DNA of 64,000 nucleotides, taken from Zoogloea sp041908905 (GTDB lineage Bacteria; Pseudomonadota; Gammaproteobacteria; Burkholderiales; Rhodocyclaceae). Made by a program: the position numbers and the translations under genes. Below the pieces are notes generated by a model. That model was not told the origin of the DNA. It saw only the letters and a list, made by a program, of their open reading frames with translations, and made no database searches. Of this stretch, positions 36,037-45,148 are shown one piece after another (the stretch's first letter is position 1; every line of letters starts with the position of its first letter). The DNA lies in NCBI RefSeq assembly GCF_041908905.1, contig NZ_JAYREK010000012.1, forward strand, positions 1 through 64,000, written 5' to 3'.

Positions 36037-36795
36037 ATGCTGCAAAAGCAACAACACCTCGCCCAGCGCCCGGGCCGCAACCTGCACGTCAGCCTCGCCA
36101 CCAGCCAGACCGAAGTGCTGGAAGCCCAGAAGCTGCGCTACCGGGTCTTCGCCGACGAGATGGGCGCCCGCCTGACCACGCGCACCCCGGGGGTGGACCG
36201 GGACCTCTACGACGCCTTCTGCGAACACCTGATCGTCCGCGACGAGGACGCCGGGCGGATCGTCGGCACCTACCGCATCCTGTCCCCCAGCGCCGCCCGC
36301 GAAGTGGGCAACTACTACTCCGAGACCGAGTTCGACCTCACCCGCCTGCGCCACCTGAAGAGCCGCATGGTGGAGATCGGCCGCTCCTGCATCGACGCGG
36401 ACTACCGCTCCGGCGCGGTGATCACCCTGCTGTGGTCGGGCCTCGCCCGCTACATGCTGGAGAACAAGTACGACTACCTGATCGGCTGCGCCTCGGTGAG
36501 CATGGCCGACGGCGGGCACGCCGCGGCCAGCCTGTATAATCGGCTCAAGGACGAGCACCTGTGCCCGCTCGAATACCGGGTCTTCCCCCGCACGCCACTG
36601 CCCCTCCAGGCCCTGCGCCAGGACATCGAGGCCGAGACGCCGCCGCTCATCAAGGGCTATCTGCGGGCCGGCGCCTGGATCTGCGGCGAGCCGGCCTGGG
36701 ATCCCGACTTCAACACGGCCGACCTGCCGGTGCTGCTGCCGGTATCCCGGCTCGATGCCCGCTACGCCAAACACTTCATGGGACGCAAGGACTGA
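36037..36795 (+). CDS. olsB: L-ornithine N-alpha-acyltransferase
   Basis: A 252-residue GNAT-like acyltransferase that acylates ornithine with a 3-hydroxyacyl group to give lyso-ornithine lipid. It shows LRYRVFADEMGA, DLYDAFCEHLIV, VGTYRIL, MVEIGRSCID and YLIGCASVSM, the OlsB/hemolysin-like pattern. ATG 36037 follows AGAGG at 9 nt; ATG 36007 is an alternative 10 codons upstream without a ribosome site. The next gene encodes the second acyltransferase, so together they make the ornithine lipid. Confidence 0.88.
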   Translation: MLQKQQHLAQRPGRNLHVSLATSQTEVLEAQKLRYRVFADEMGARLTTRTPGVDRDLYDAFCEHLIVRDEDAGRIVGTYRILSPSAAREVGNYYSETEFDLTRLRHLKSRMVEIGRSCIDADYRSGAVITLLWSGLARYMLENKYDYLIGCASVSMADGGHAAASLYNRLKDEHLCPLEYRVFPRTPLPLQALRQDIEAETPPLIKGYLRAGAWICGEPAWDPDFNTADLPVLLPVSRLDARYAKHFMGRKD

Positions 36796-37547
36796 AACCC
36801 GCCAGCCCCACCCCCGCCGCCGTCCGCCTGCTCCGCTACACCCGCCTCGCCGCGCACCTGCTGCTCGGCCTGGCGATCGCGGCCCTCGGCTTTCCCCTCA
36901 TCGCGCCATCCCGGCAGATCCGCCTGAAGCAGCGCTGGTCCGCCCGGCTGCTGAAGATCCTCGGCGTCCGCCTCCAGCAGGACGGGCAGCCCATCGCATC
37001 CGGCAGCCTGCTGGTCGCCAACCACGTCTCGTGGCTGGACATCTTCGTGATCAACGCCGCCTGCCCGGCGGCCTTCATCTCCAAGGCCGAGGTGCGTGAC
37101 TGGCCGCTGGTCGGCTGGCTGGCGGCCCGCAACGAGACGGTCTTCCTGCGCCGCGGCAGTCGCGGCCACGCGCGCATCGTGAACGCCGAGATCGCCACCC
37201 TGCTTGGCCGTGGGCGGCAGGTGGCGCTGTTTCCGGAAGGCACCACCACCGACGGCAGCCACGTGCATGCCTTTCACGCGGCGTTGCTGCAGCCGGCCAT
37301 CGAGGCCGGCGCACCGATCCAGCCCCTGGCCCTGGCCTATCGCCTGCCGGACGGCCGCTTCACCCGCGCGCCGGCCTACGACGGCGACGTGAGCCTGGGC
37401 GAGTGCCTGCGGGCCATCGTCGCCGAGCGGGAGATCGTGGCGCGCATCCACGTGGCGCCGGCGCTATCGACCACCGAACAGCCCGACCGCAAGCAGCTGT
37501 CCCAGCGCGCCCGCGACACCATCGTCGCCGCCCTGGCGGACGGCTGA
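36792..37547 (+). CDS. olsA: Lysophospholipid/lyso-ornithine-lipid acyltransferase, non-canonical start
   Basis: A 251-residue PlsC-family enzyme with an N-terminal hydrophobic helix, the catalytic NHVSWLDI (HxxxxD block), FLRRGS, and FPEGTTTDG. It adds the second acyl chain to make ornithine lipid or phosphatidate. No ATG, GTG or TTG exists in frame between a GTG at 36561 deep inside olsB and the conserved region. The most sensible start is CTG 36792, which overlaps the olsB TGA as CTGA. Translational coupling, a -1 frameshift product or a sequencing error are all possible. Confidence 0.78.
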   Translation: MKPASPTPAAVRLLRYTRLAAHLLLGLAIAALGFPLIAPSRQIRLKQRWSARLLKILGVRLQQDGQPIASGSLLVANHVSWLDIFVINAACPAAFISKAEVRDWPLVGWLAARNETVFLRRGSRGHARIVNAEIATLLGRGRQVALFPEGTTTDGSHVHAFHAALLQPAIEAGAPIQPLALAYRLPDGRFTRAPAYDGDVSLGECLRAIVAEREIVARIHVAPALSTTEQPDRKQLSQRARDTIVAALADG

Positions 37548-37566
37548 AGGCGGCGGCCGGAGCGGC

Positions 37567-38400
37567 TCAGGAGGGCTTGACCTTGCCGTGGCCGAGCCCG
37601 GCGCAGGCCACCTGGAACACCGTCCGGTCCTCCAGCCGCACCGCGCTCAGCTCGCGCCCCCACAGGCAGCCCGAATCCAGCGCCAGCAGCCGCGGCTCGA
37701 CCCGCAGCCCGAGGGCCGACCAGTGGCCGAACACCACCGTGGTGTCGGCGCTCCGGCGGCCCGGCACCTCGAACCAGGGCAGGTAGCCCTTGGGCGCCTT
37801 GGCCACTTCGCCCTTCACCTTGAAATCCATGCTTCCGTCGGGGGTGCAGAAACGCATCCGGGTCATCGCGTTGACGATCACCCGCATCCGCGCATAGTCG
37901 CTGAGGTCGTCGTGCCAGGCGGCCGGCTCGCTGCCCCACATGTTGTGGAGCAGGTCGGCATGGTAGGGGCCCGCCAGCGCCCCCTCGACCTCCCGCGCGA
38001 GCGCCCGCGCCTGGGTCACCGTCCAGCCCGGCAACAGGCCGGCGTGCACCATCGCGAAACCGTTTTCGAGGTGCATCAGCGGCCGCGTGCGCAGCCAGGC
38101 GAGCAGCGCGTCGCGATCGGGGGCGTCGAGCACCGCCTGAAGGGTGTCGTCCTTGCCACGGCTGCGCACCGCACCGTAGGCCACCATCAGCAGGTAGAGG
38201 TCGTGGTTGCCCAGCACCGTCACCGCCGCCGGCCCCAGGTCGCGCACGAAGCGCAGGGTGCGCAGTGAATCCGGCCCCCGGTTGACCAGGTCGCCCACCA
38301 GCCACAGGCGGTCGCGGGCGGGATCGAAGGCGACCCGGTTGAGGAGGGCCATGAGCGAGGTGAAGCACCCCTGGATGTCGCCGATTGCGTAGGTTGCCAT
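37567..38400 (-). CDS. apaH: Symmetrical bis(5'-nucleosyl)-tetraphosphatase
   Basis: A 277-residue metallophosphatase that splits Ap4A into two ADP. It has the calcineurin-type motifs ATYAIGDIQGCF, WLVGDLVNRGPDS, VLGNHDLYLL and VHAGLLPGW, with FGHWSALG near the C-terminus. Length is typical for ApaH. It starts 3 bp after the stop of the polysaccharide dehydratase gene, so it may be co-transcribed with the surface-polysaccharide genes. Confidence 0.95.
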   Translation of the reverse strand: MATYAIGDIQGCFTSLMALLNRVAFDPARDRLWLVGDLVNRGPDSLRTLRFVRDLGPAAVTVLGNHDLYLLMVAYGAVRSRGKDDTLQAVLDAPDRDALLAWLRTRPLMHLENGFAMVHAGLLPGWTVTQARALAREVEGALAGPYHADLLHNMWGSEPAAWHDDLSDYARMRVIVNAMTRMRFCTPDGSMDFKVKGEVAKAPKGYLPWFEVPGRRSADTTVVFGHWSALGLRVEPRLLALDSGCLWGRELSAVRLEDRTVFQVACAGLGHGKVKPS

Positions 38401-38403
38401 GGT

Positions 38404-40275
38404 TCAGGCCTTGGGAGCGGCTTCGACCGCCTTGAGTTGTGGGGCGAGCGGGCCCGGCGTGTACTCGGGCACCCAGCGACGCAGTTCGCGACGCACCTCG
38501 ATGGCCTCGACGGCCCGGCGCTGGCGCAACCACACGAGCAGCCCCTCGAGCCAGCCGTCGACGGCGGGCTCCGCCCGGGCGATGCGCAGCTTGGGATGGT
38601 GGGTCGGCAGGGTCTGCTCGGTGTCGGCGAGCAGCTCCTCGTAGAGTTTTTCGCCGGGGCGCAGGCCGCTGAACACGATGCGGATCTCGGCCTCGGAACG
38701 CCCGGAGAGGCGGATCATGTCCCGGGCCAGGTCGGCGATGCGCACCGGCTGCCCCATGTCGAGCACGAAGATCTCGCCGCCGCGGCCCATCGAGCCCGCC
38801 TGGAGGACGAGCTGGGCAGCCTCTCGGATCGACATGAAGTAACGGGTGATCTCCGGGTGGGTCACGGTAACCGGCCCGCCGGCAGCGATCTGCTCGGCGA
38901 ACTTGGGGATCACGCTGCCGGCACTGCCCAGCACGTTGCCGAAGCGCACGATCTCGAACTGGGTCCTGCCCTGCAGGGCCATGGCCTGGCAGACCCGCTC
39001 GGCGAGGCGCTTGGTGGCGCCCATCACGTTGGTCGGATTGACCGCCTTGTCGGTGGACACCAGCACGAAACGGGGCACGTCGAAGGCCACCGCGCTGCGC
39101 GCCACCAGCCAGGTGCCGAGCACGTTGTTGCGCACGGCCTGCCAGGCGTTGTGGTCTTCCATCAGGGGGACGTGCTTGTAGGCCGCCGCATGGAAGATCA
39201 CCTGGGGCCGGTAGCGGCCGATGATCTCGTCCACCCGGATCGCATCCTTCACGTCGCCGGCGACCGCCACCACCTGCAGGCCCGGAAAATGCATCGCGAA
39301 CGCCTCGGTCAGCTGGTACAGCGCGAACTCGCTCAACTCGAAACAGACCAGCAGCGCCGGCTCGAAGCGGGCGATCTGGTGGCACAGCTCGGAACCGATC
39401 GACCCTCCGGCGCCGGTCACCATGACCACCTTGCCCCGCAGATAGTCGCGCACTTCGGCGGCGTGGATCCGCACCGGATCGCGGCCGAGGAGATCCTCGA
39501 CGTCCACCTCGCGCACCTGGCTCACATTGACCCGGCCGGTCATCACATCCTCGATGCCCGGCAGGATCAGCGCCTTGACGCCGGCCCGCACGCAGGCGCT
39601 GGCCGCCACCCGGCGCCTTTCGTGCCCCTCGTTGGGCATCGCGATGATGGCATGGCCCACCTTCAGCTCGTCGACCAGCCGCGCCAGATCGGCGATCCCG
39701 CCCAGCACCTCGCACCCGTGGATCTCGCGCCCCCGGTGACCCGGCGTGTCATCGAGCACCCCGACCACCCGCCACTCGGCGGAGCGGGACAGGTCGCGCA
39801 CCAGGTTGACGGCCGCCTCGCCGCCCCCCAGCACCAGCACCGGCTGGCCCTGGGCGCGCAAGCCGCCGTACAGCCGGAACTCCTTCCAGGTACGGTAGAT
39901 GGCCCGGGTTCCCCCCATGTAAACACCCAGCAGCAGCGGCTGCAGCAGGTACACCAGCCGGGGCACCTCGGGGGCGTAGCGCACCGCCACCACCACCACC
40001 AGCGGCGTCAGCACCGCGGCCACCGCCACCGCCCGGCCGATGCACAGCAGATCCGGCAGGCTCGCGAAGAGCCACAGGCTGCGGTACAGGCCGAACACCC
40101 TCAGCAGCAGCCCCTGCAGCACAACCACGATGACCAGCCCCAGCAGGAAGCCCGGCAGGAACTCCGGCGGGATGCTGAAGTTGAAGCGGATCAGATATGC
40201 CCCCCACCACGCGAGGCCCACGCCGATCACGTCGGAGAGATACACCAGGAGGGGGTGATGGAGGCGATGGATCAA
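38404..40275 (-). CDS. Membrane-bound nucleoside-diphosphate-sugar 4,6-dehydratase (WbpM/PglF-like)
   Basis: A 623-residue protein with four N-terminal membrane helices, a first Rossmann domain (VLGGGEAAVNLVRD) and a catalytic SDR domain (TGAGGSIGSELC, STDKAVNPTNVMGATKR). As in WbpM/PglF, the usual catalytic Tyr is Met. These enzymes convert UDP-GlcNAc to a 4-keto-6-deoxy sugar for surface glycans. Start: TTG 40275, overlapping the previous gene's TGA (TTGA). An ATG at 40374 would require 100 bp of overlap and adds a His/Arg-rich tail. The order epimerase-GT4-dehydratase matches wbpV-wbpL-wbpM. Confidence 0.87.
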   Translation of the reverse strand: MIHRLHHPLLVYLSDVIGVGLAWWGAYLIRFNFSIPPEFLPGFLLGLVIVVVLQGLLLRVFGLYRSLWLFASLPDLLCIGRAVAVAAVLTPLVVVVAVRYAPEVPRLVYLLQPLLLGVYMGGTRAIYRTWKEFRLYGGLRAQGQPVLVLGGGEAAVNLVRDLSRSAEWRVVGVLDDTPGHRGREIHGCEVLGGIADLARLVDELKVGHAIIAMPNEGHERRRVAASACVRAGVKALILPGIEDVMTGRVNVSQVREVDVEDLLGRDPVRIHAAEVRDYLRGKVVMVTGAGGSIGSELCHQIARFEPALLVCFELSEFALYQLTEAFAMHFPGLQVVAVAGDVKDAIRVDEIIGRYRPQVIFHAAAYKHVPLMEDHNAWQAVRNNVLGTWLVARSAVAFDVPRFVLVSTDKAVNPTNVMGATKRLAERVCQAMALQGRTQFEIVRFGNVLGSAGSVIPKFAEQIAAGGPVTVTHPEITRYFMSIREAAQLVLQAGSMGRGGEIFVLDMGQPVRIADLARDMIRLSGRSEAEIRIVFSGLRPGEKLYEELLADTEQTLPTHHPKLRIARAEPAVDGWLEGLLVWLRQRRAVEAIEVRRELRRWVPEYTPGPLAPQLKAVEAAPKA

Positions 40276-41267
40276 GGCGGCGGCGACTCGCCCGCCCGGT
40301 GACGGCGCCAGGCGCGGTCGATCCGGTAGGCGACGAAAAAATGTACGGTGATGCACATTGTAATGATGATGCATTGCAGCGAGAACCCTGCCGTCAACGC
40401 CACCACGGCCGCCGCCCCGCAGCCCGCCATCAAGCCGTAGGCGCGCAGCGCCGTCCCCCGGTGCCCCAGGCCCATCTGCACCATGCGCTGGTAGTAGTGG
40501 GTCCGGTGGGCCTGCCAGACCTTCTCGCCGCGCAGGGCCCGGCGCAGCAGGGTCGCGGTGGCGTCGAGGATGAAGGGCGCGAAGACCAGCAACGGAAACC
40601 ACAGCGACCAGGCCCCGGCCCGCCACCCCGCCACCCCCAGCGCCCCGGCCAGGAAACCGAGGGGCACCGACCCCACATCCCCCATGAAGATGCGGGCCGG
40701 ATGAAAGTTGAAGCACAGGAAGCCAGCCGCCGCCGCCGCGATGCCCGCGCACAGCACCGCCAGCCCTGCCTCGCCGCCCATCGCCGCGGCCCAGGCGAAG
40801 GCGCCGAAGCCGAACACCGCCATCCCGCCGGCGAGCCCGTCCGAACCGTCCATGAAGTTGTACAGGTTGCCCATCCACACCAGCCCGACCAGCAGCAACA
40901 CGGCCATCGCCCAGCCGCCGGCCACCCCGCCCACGGTCAGGAAGGCCCCCGCAGCGAGCACCTGCACCAGCAGGCGCAGGCGTGCAGACAGCCCCGCCCG
41001 GTCATCCGCCAGCCCCAAAGCCGCCAGCGCAAGGGCCCCGACCAGGGCCGCCGACAACGCCCGCCCGGCCTGCCCGGCCGCGATCACCGCCAGCGCCGCC
41101 GCGGCGACGCCGGCCATCACCCCGACCCCGCCGGTGCGGGGCGTCGGCCGCGCGTGCAGCGAGCGATCGTTGGGATGATCCAGGAAATACAACCACGCAC
41201 CGGGCCGGCAACACAGCCGGGTCACCGCCCAGGCAACCGCAAAGGCCAGCAGCACCACCGCCGGCAT
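40272..41267 (-). CDS. Polyprenyl-phosphate glycosyl-1-phosphate transferase (WbpL/WecA/MraY family)
   Basis: A 331-residue integral membrane enzyme with about ten helices. It carries the family motifs ALADDRAGLS (DDxxxL type), GNLYNFMDGSDGLAGG, FNFHPARIFMGDVGS and the cytoplasmic HRTHYYQRM loop. It starts glycan synthesis by moving a sugar-1-phosphate onto undecaprenyl phosphate. ATG 41267 is used; GTG 41285 overlaps the upstream gene. Its substrate is probably made by the neighbouring epimerase. Confidence 0.88.
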   Translation of the reverse strand: MPAVVLLAFAVAWAVTRLCCRPGAWLYFLDHPNDRSLHARPTPRTGGVGVMAGVAAAALAVIAAGQAGRALSAALVGALALAALGLADDRAGLSARLRLLVQVLAAGAFLTVGGVAGGWAMAVLLLVGLVWMGNLYNFMDGSDGLAGGMAVFGFGAFAWAAAMGGEAGLAVLCAGIAAAAAGFLCFNFHPARIFMGDVGSVPLGFLAGALGVAGWRAGAWSLWFPLLVFAPFILDATATLLRRALRGEKVWQAHRTHYYQRMVQMGLGHRGTALRAYGLMAGCGAAAVVALTAGFSLQCIIITMCITVHFFVAYRIDRAWRRHRAGESPPP

Positions 41268-41274
41268 CAGGCGT

Positions 41275-42240
41275 TCAACCCCCACCGAGCATCTCCCGCA
41301 AACCTTCGTCCAGCCCCACCCGGGCCCGCCAGCCGAGCTCCCGCTCGATGCGGGCCGGCGAATAGCAGGCCGACCCCAGCAGCCGCCCGAGGGCCTCGCT
41401 GTCCAGCGGCACCCGCCGCGACAACAGCGCCTCGACCCCGTCACCCAGCCGGGCCGCGGCGGTCAGCAGCCCCCGCGGCACCCCCCAGGCGACGGGCGCC
41501 ATCCCCTGGGCCGCGCGCAACGCATCGAAGAGCTGCCGCCCGGAATGGGTTTCCGGATGCGCCACGATGTAGCTGCGGCCTGCCGCCCGCGGGTCGACGG
41601 CCACCCGGCGGATGGCCGCCACCACGTCCGACACATGCACCAGCGAGCGCCGGTTGCCGGTCTCCGGCAGCGGCGGGAACAGGCCCCGCCGGACCAGCGC
41701 CGCCATGCGCTCGAGATTGCCGCGCCCACCGGTGCCATACACCATCGCCAGGCGCAAGCTCACCGCGTGCATGCCATGACGCGCGGCAGCCTCCTGCAGG
41801 GCCGCCTCGGCGGCGCGCTTGGCCTGCCCGTAGGCGGTGACGGGCGGCGGCGCCCAGTCCTCGTCGACGCACGCCTCCAGCGGCTCACCCATCGCCTTGA
41901 CGCTGGAGAGGAACACGAAGCGGCGCACCCCGGCGCGCCCGGCCGCCTCGGCCAGCGCCCGGGTGCCCTCGAAGTTGACCTGCCGATGGCGGGCCGCCTC
42001 CGCCTCGCCGAGGGCGCCGAAGGCGTGGGCGTGGCCGGCGCAGTGGAAAACCGTGTCGATGCCCGTGCAGGCCCGCGCCAGGCTGGCCGGGTCGGCCAGG
42101 TCGCCGCGAACCTCGTCGGAGCCGGCCGGCTCGCCGCGGGTCAGCACCCGCAGCGGCACCCCGTCCGCCGCCAGGGCCGCGACCAGCCGGGCGCCGATGA
42201 AGCCGCGCCCACCGGTGACGAGGCAGCGGCCGGCCGTCAA
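41275..42240 (-). CDS. NAD-dependent sugar epimerase/dehydratase (WbpV-like)
   Basis: A 321-residue extended SDR with TGGRGFIGARLV, VFHCAGHAHAFG, FLSSVKAMGE, catalytic YGQAK and LVHVSDVVAAI. It resembles WbpV/FnlA-type enzymes acting on UDP-HexNAc or 4-keto sugars. No ATG is available near the Rossmann start; TTG 42240, overlapping the upstream TGA as TTGA, is the only sensible initiation codon. It is followed by the GT4 gene, consistent with a wbpV-wbpL-wbpM-like module. Confidence 0.85.
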   Translation of the reverse strand: MTAGRCLVTGGRGFIGARLVAALAADGVPLRVLTRGEPAGSDEVRGDLADPASLARACTGIDTVFHCAGHAHAFGALGEAEAARHRQVNFEGTRALAEAAGRAGVRRFVFLSSVKAMGEPLEACVDEDWAPPPVTAYGQAKRAAEAALQEAAARHGMHAVSLRLAMVYGTGGRGNLERMAALVRRGLFPPLPETGNRRSLVHVSDVVAAIRRVAVDPRAAGRSYIVAHPETHSGRQLFDALRAAQGMAPVAWGVPRGLLTAAARLGDGVEALLSRRVPLDSEALGRLLGSACYSPARIERELGWRARVGLDEGLREMLGGG

Positions 42241-43106
42241 AACGCCTCCCGCCGCCGCCAGTAGCTGGCGAAACGCGGCACCCCGGCGCGGGTCAGCTCC
42301 CGGTAAATATAGGTGACCTGGGCGCCCACCGGCGGCGGCTCGCGCCGCTCGGCGTCGGTGAAGCCGGTGCCCAGCTGGAAGCGCACCCCGGCGGGCGTCT
42401 CGACCAGCAGCGCGCCCATCATCCCGGCCAGACGGCCCCGCCCGGGCAGGTGCGCGACGACGGTGGCCTCGGCATCCAGCCGGGGCTTGAGCTTGAGGAG
42501 CGCATCGCTGCGCCCGGTGAGATAGGGCGCGTCGGCCCGGTGCAGCATCAGGCCCTCGCCCCCGGCGGCGACGACCGCGTCGAGGCGGGCCTGCAGCGCG
42601 GCCCGGTCGGCCACCCGGAACTGCTCCACCGCCTGCAGCCAGGGCACGCCGGCGCGGGCGACGATGGTCTTCAGATGCTCGACCCGCTCGGTGAAGCTGC
42701 CGGCCGCGCCGGGCAGCTCGAACACCATGAAGCGCACCTGACGCCATCCGTCGTCCACGGGCTGCTGGCGGCGCACGATGCCGGACAGCTCGGCGAAGCG
42801 CCCGCGGCCGATCCACAGCTCGCCGTCGAGGGGCTCGGGCGGCAGGCCGGCGACGAACCACTCCGGCGCCGGCACCGGACGCCCGCTGCGGAAACGCAGG
42901 CGCTGCCCGTCCCACAACGCGCGGGCGCCATCGAGCTTCTCGCTGACCCAGTAGTCGGCCAGCGCCACGTCGCCGCGGAACACCTCGGCGAGCAGCAGCG
43001 GCGGCGCCTCGGGCCCGGCCGCCAGCGCAGGAGAGAGGCCGCCCGCGAGGGCCGCGGCCAGCGTGAGGGCGCGCAGGGCAGGCGCAAGACGCGTGTGTGT
43101 CGCCAT
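42237..43106 (-). CDS. ATP-dependent DNA ligase with signal peptide (LigE-like)
   Basis: A 289-residue minimal ATP-dependent ligase. A Sec-type signal peptide (residues 1-30, ending SPALAAG) precedes the adenylation domain with the nucleophile lysine in SEKLDGAR. FMVFELPGA, EGLMLHRADAP and LLKLKPRLDAEATVV (motif V) follow, and then an OB-fold. LigE-type ligases are proposed to act in the periplasm, perhaps on incoming or extracellular DNA. It lies inside a polysaccharide gene block, 2 bp after the GT2 gene and overlapping the epimerase gene; its role there is unexplained. Confidence 0.88.
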   Translation of the reverse strand: MATHTRLAPALRALTLAAALAGGLSPALAAGPEAPPLLLAEVFRGDVALADYWVSEKLDGARALWDGQRLRFRSGRPVPAPEWFVAGLPPEPLDGELWIGRGRFAELSGIVRRQQPVDDGWRQVRFMVFELPGAAGSFTERVEHLKTIVARAGVPWLQAVEQFRVADRAALQARLDAVVAAGGEGLMLHRADAPYLTGRSDALLKLKPRLDAEATVVAHLPGRGRLAGMMGALLVETPAGVRFQLGTGFTDAERREPPPVGAQVTYIYRELTRAGVPRFASYWRRREAF

Positions 43107-43108
43107 GG

Positions 43109-43897
43109 TCAGAACCACCGCCAGCCGTGCTTGTTGAAGAAGCGCGCGGCGCCGCCCACGAAGAGCTTGATGTGATGCCACCCCTTGCGCGCCGCGTGGC
43201 CGCCATGATGCACCACCCGGACCGCCGGCACATATGCCAGGCGTGTCAGGCGGGCGGCGCGCAGGCTGAGGTCGTAGTCCTCGAAGTACAGGAAGAAATC
43301 CGGATCGAAGCCCCCCAGGCGGCGCAGCACCTCGCTGCGGAACAGCATGAAGGCGCCGCTGACGAGGGGCGGGTCCCACACCACCTGCCCGGCGATGAGG
43401 TCGCGCATCTCGTAGCGCTCCATGCGCTGGGCGAAGCGGCGGCGCAGCCAGCCGGGCGCGAAGCCGCGCAGGAAGAGGTCGAAGACCGCCGGCACCCGCT
43501 TGCACAGGTATTGCATGCGCCCGTCGTCCCAGTAGGCGGCGGGCGCCAGCAGGCCGCATTCCGGGTGGGTCGCCATGAAAGCCATGGCCTCGACGAGGGC
43601 GTCGGGCGCCAGCTCGAGGTCGGGGTTGAGGATCAGGTGGAAGTCGCCGGCGCCGTCGAGGCTGAGGTTGTGGCCGCGGCCGAAGCCGACGTTGCCGTGG
43701 CCGGCGATGTGATGCACGACCCACCCGGCGGGCAGCGCGAGGCCAGCCAGCGCCCCGGCGGAGCCGCCGTTGTCGATCAGGAACAGGTCGGGCTGGAGAT
43801 CGGCCCGGCAGCTGGCCACCTCGAGGGCGGCCAGCGTCTCCCGCAGCAGGGCGGGATCAGGGCGGTACAGCACGAGGCTGACGGTCAGGGGCGCCAT
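43109..43897 (-). CDS. Family 2 glycosyltransferase (rhamnosyltransferase-like)
   Basis: A 262-residue GT-A enzyme: SLVLYRPDP at the N-terminus, LIDNGGS, GNVGFGRGHN, LNPDLELAPD (DxD-like) and a C-terminal FLYFEDYDLSLRA and VVHHGGHAARKG. This is the pattern of WbbL-like rhamnosyl- or galactosyltransferases acting on lipid-linked glycans. It is cytosolic or membrane-peripheral. It precedes the ligase gene by 2 bp and follows the UDP-glucuronate epimerase by 54 bp. Confidence 0.87.
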   Translation of the reverse strand: MAPLTVSLVLYRPDPALLRETLAALEVASCRADLQPDLFLIDNGGSAGALAGLALPAGWVVHHIAGHGNVGFGRGHNLSLDGAGDFHLILNPDLELAPDALVEAMAFMATHPECGLLAPAAYWDDGRMQYLCKRVPAVFDLFLRGFAPGWLRRRFAQRMERYEMRDLIAGQVVWDPPLVSGAFMLFRSEVLRRLGGFDPDFFLYFEDYDLSLRAARLTRLAYVPAVRVVHHGGHAARKGWHHIKLFVGGAARFFNKHGWRWF

Positions 43898-43951
43898 GCG
43901 TGCCCCCCGGAGACGGGCGACGGGAGCGGCGCCGGACGCCCCCGGCGGGTG

Positions 43952-44959
43952 TCAGAGCTTGTAGTAGCTCCGGTACCACTCGACAAAACGCCCGACCCCT
44001 TCGCGCACCGGGGTCTCCGGCTTGAAGCCGGTCCAGGCGTTGAGTTCGTCGGTGTTGGCATAGGTGGCCGGCACATCGCCGTCCTGCAGGGGCATGAAGT
44101 TCTTTTCGGCCTTGACCCCGACGGCGTCCTCGATGGCCTCGATGAAGGCCATCAGCTCGACGGGGTTGTTGTTGCCGATGTTGAACACACGGAAGGGCAC
44201 ATTGCTGCGCCCCGGATCGGGCAGGTCGGCATTGTAAGCGGGATCGGGCTCGGCGACACGGTCCATCGTGCGGATGACGCCCTGCACGATGTCGTCGATG
44301 AAGGTGAAGTCGCGCTTCATCCTGCCGTGGTTGAACACGTCGATCGGGCGGCCTTCGAGGATCGCCTTGGTGAACAGGAACAGCGCCATGTCGGGGCGGC
44401 CCCACGGCCCATACACGGTGAAGAAGCGCAGGCCGGTGGTCGGCAGGCCGAACAGGTGGCTGTAAGTGTGGGCCATCAGCTCGTTGGCCTTCTTGGTGGC
44501 GGCGTAGATGCTGACCGGGTGATCGACGCTGTCGTGCTCGGAGAACGGCATCCGGGTGTTGCCGCCGTACACGCTCGAGCTGCTGGCATACACCAGGTGC
44601 TGCACCTTGTTGTGGCGGCAGCCCTCGAGGATGTTCATGAACCCCGTCACGTTGCTCTCGATGTAGGAGTGGGGATTGACCAGCGAATAGCGCACGCCGG
44701 CCTGGGCCGCCAGGTGGATGACCCGGTCGAACTTCTCTTCGGCGAAGAGCTTCTCCATGCCCGCCCGGTCGGCCACGTCGAGCTTCACGAAGCGGAAGTT
44801 GGCGTGGGGCGTCAGCCGCGCCAGCCGGTCGAGCTTGAGCTGGACGTCGTAGTAGTCGTTGAGGTTGTCGATCCCGACGACTTGATCGCCGCGGGCCAGC
44901 AGAACCTGGCTGGTGTGCATGCCGATAAAACCGGCGGCACCGGTAACGAGGATTTTCAT
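43952..44959 (-). CDS. UDP-glucuronate 4-epimerase-like NAD-dependent epimerase
   Basis: A 335-residue extended SDR with TGAAGFIGMHTSQ, GIDNLNDYYDVQLK (typical of UDP-GlcA 4-epimerases), HLAAQAGVRYS, YASSSSVYGGN and catalytic YAATKKANE. It interconverts UDP-glucuronate and UDP-galacturonate, supplying acidic sugars for LPS core or capsule. Its start is divergent from waaA; the 189 bp between them should hold both promoters. Confidence 0.92.
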   Translation of the reverse strand: MKILVTGAAGFIGMHTSQVLLARGDQVVGIDNLNDYYDVQLKLDRLARLTPHANFRFVKLDVADRAGMEKLFAEEKFDRVIHLAAQAGVRYSLVNPHSYIESNVTGFMNILEGCRHNKVQHLVYASSSSVYGGNTRMPFSEHDSVDHPVSIYAATKKANELMAHTYSHLFGLPTTGLRFFTVYGPWGRPDMALFLFTKAILEGRPIDVFNHGRMKRDFTFIDDIVQGVIRTMDRVAEPDPAYNADLPDPGRSNVPFRVFNIGNNNPVELMAFIEAIEDAVGVKAEKNFMPLQDGDVPATYANTDELNAWTGFKPETPVREGVGRFVEWYRSYYKL

Positions 44960-45113
44960 GAGAGTGGGGACGATCCGGATTGTTGGGTTCGGGACGGCCG
45001 GCGCGGTGGCCCAGGGGGCTGGGCCATGCGGCTATCAGCCGCAGATTTTCGCATGCGCCTCATGCAGGGTAAATCCTCGAAACAACTTGTCCGTGCCTTC
45101 TGTAACGACCCGT

Positions 45114-45119
45114 TATACT
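45114..45119 (+). promoter_or_regulatory. -10-like hexamer upstream of waaA
   Basis: TATACT, a 5/6 match to a sigma-70 -10 box, 30 bp before the proposed TTG start of waaA. The -35 position is weak. If used, it excludes the in-frame ATG codons at 45053 and 45062 as starts. Confidence 0.35.
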
Positions 45120-45148
45120 TTGCACTCTTCATCCTTGATGCCGACGCC

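Noticed and set aside
43097..45148. Long N-terminal extension of WaaA
   Set aside because: The open frame runs antisense to the GT2 and epimerase genes with no family similarity; WaaA similarity begins at 45149.
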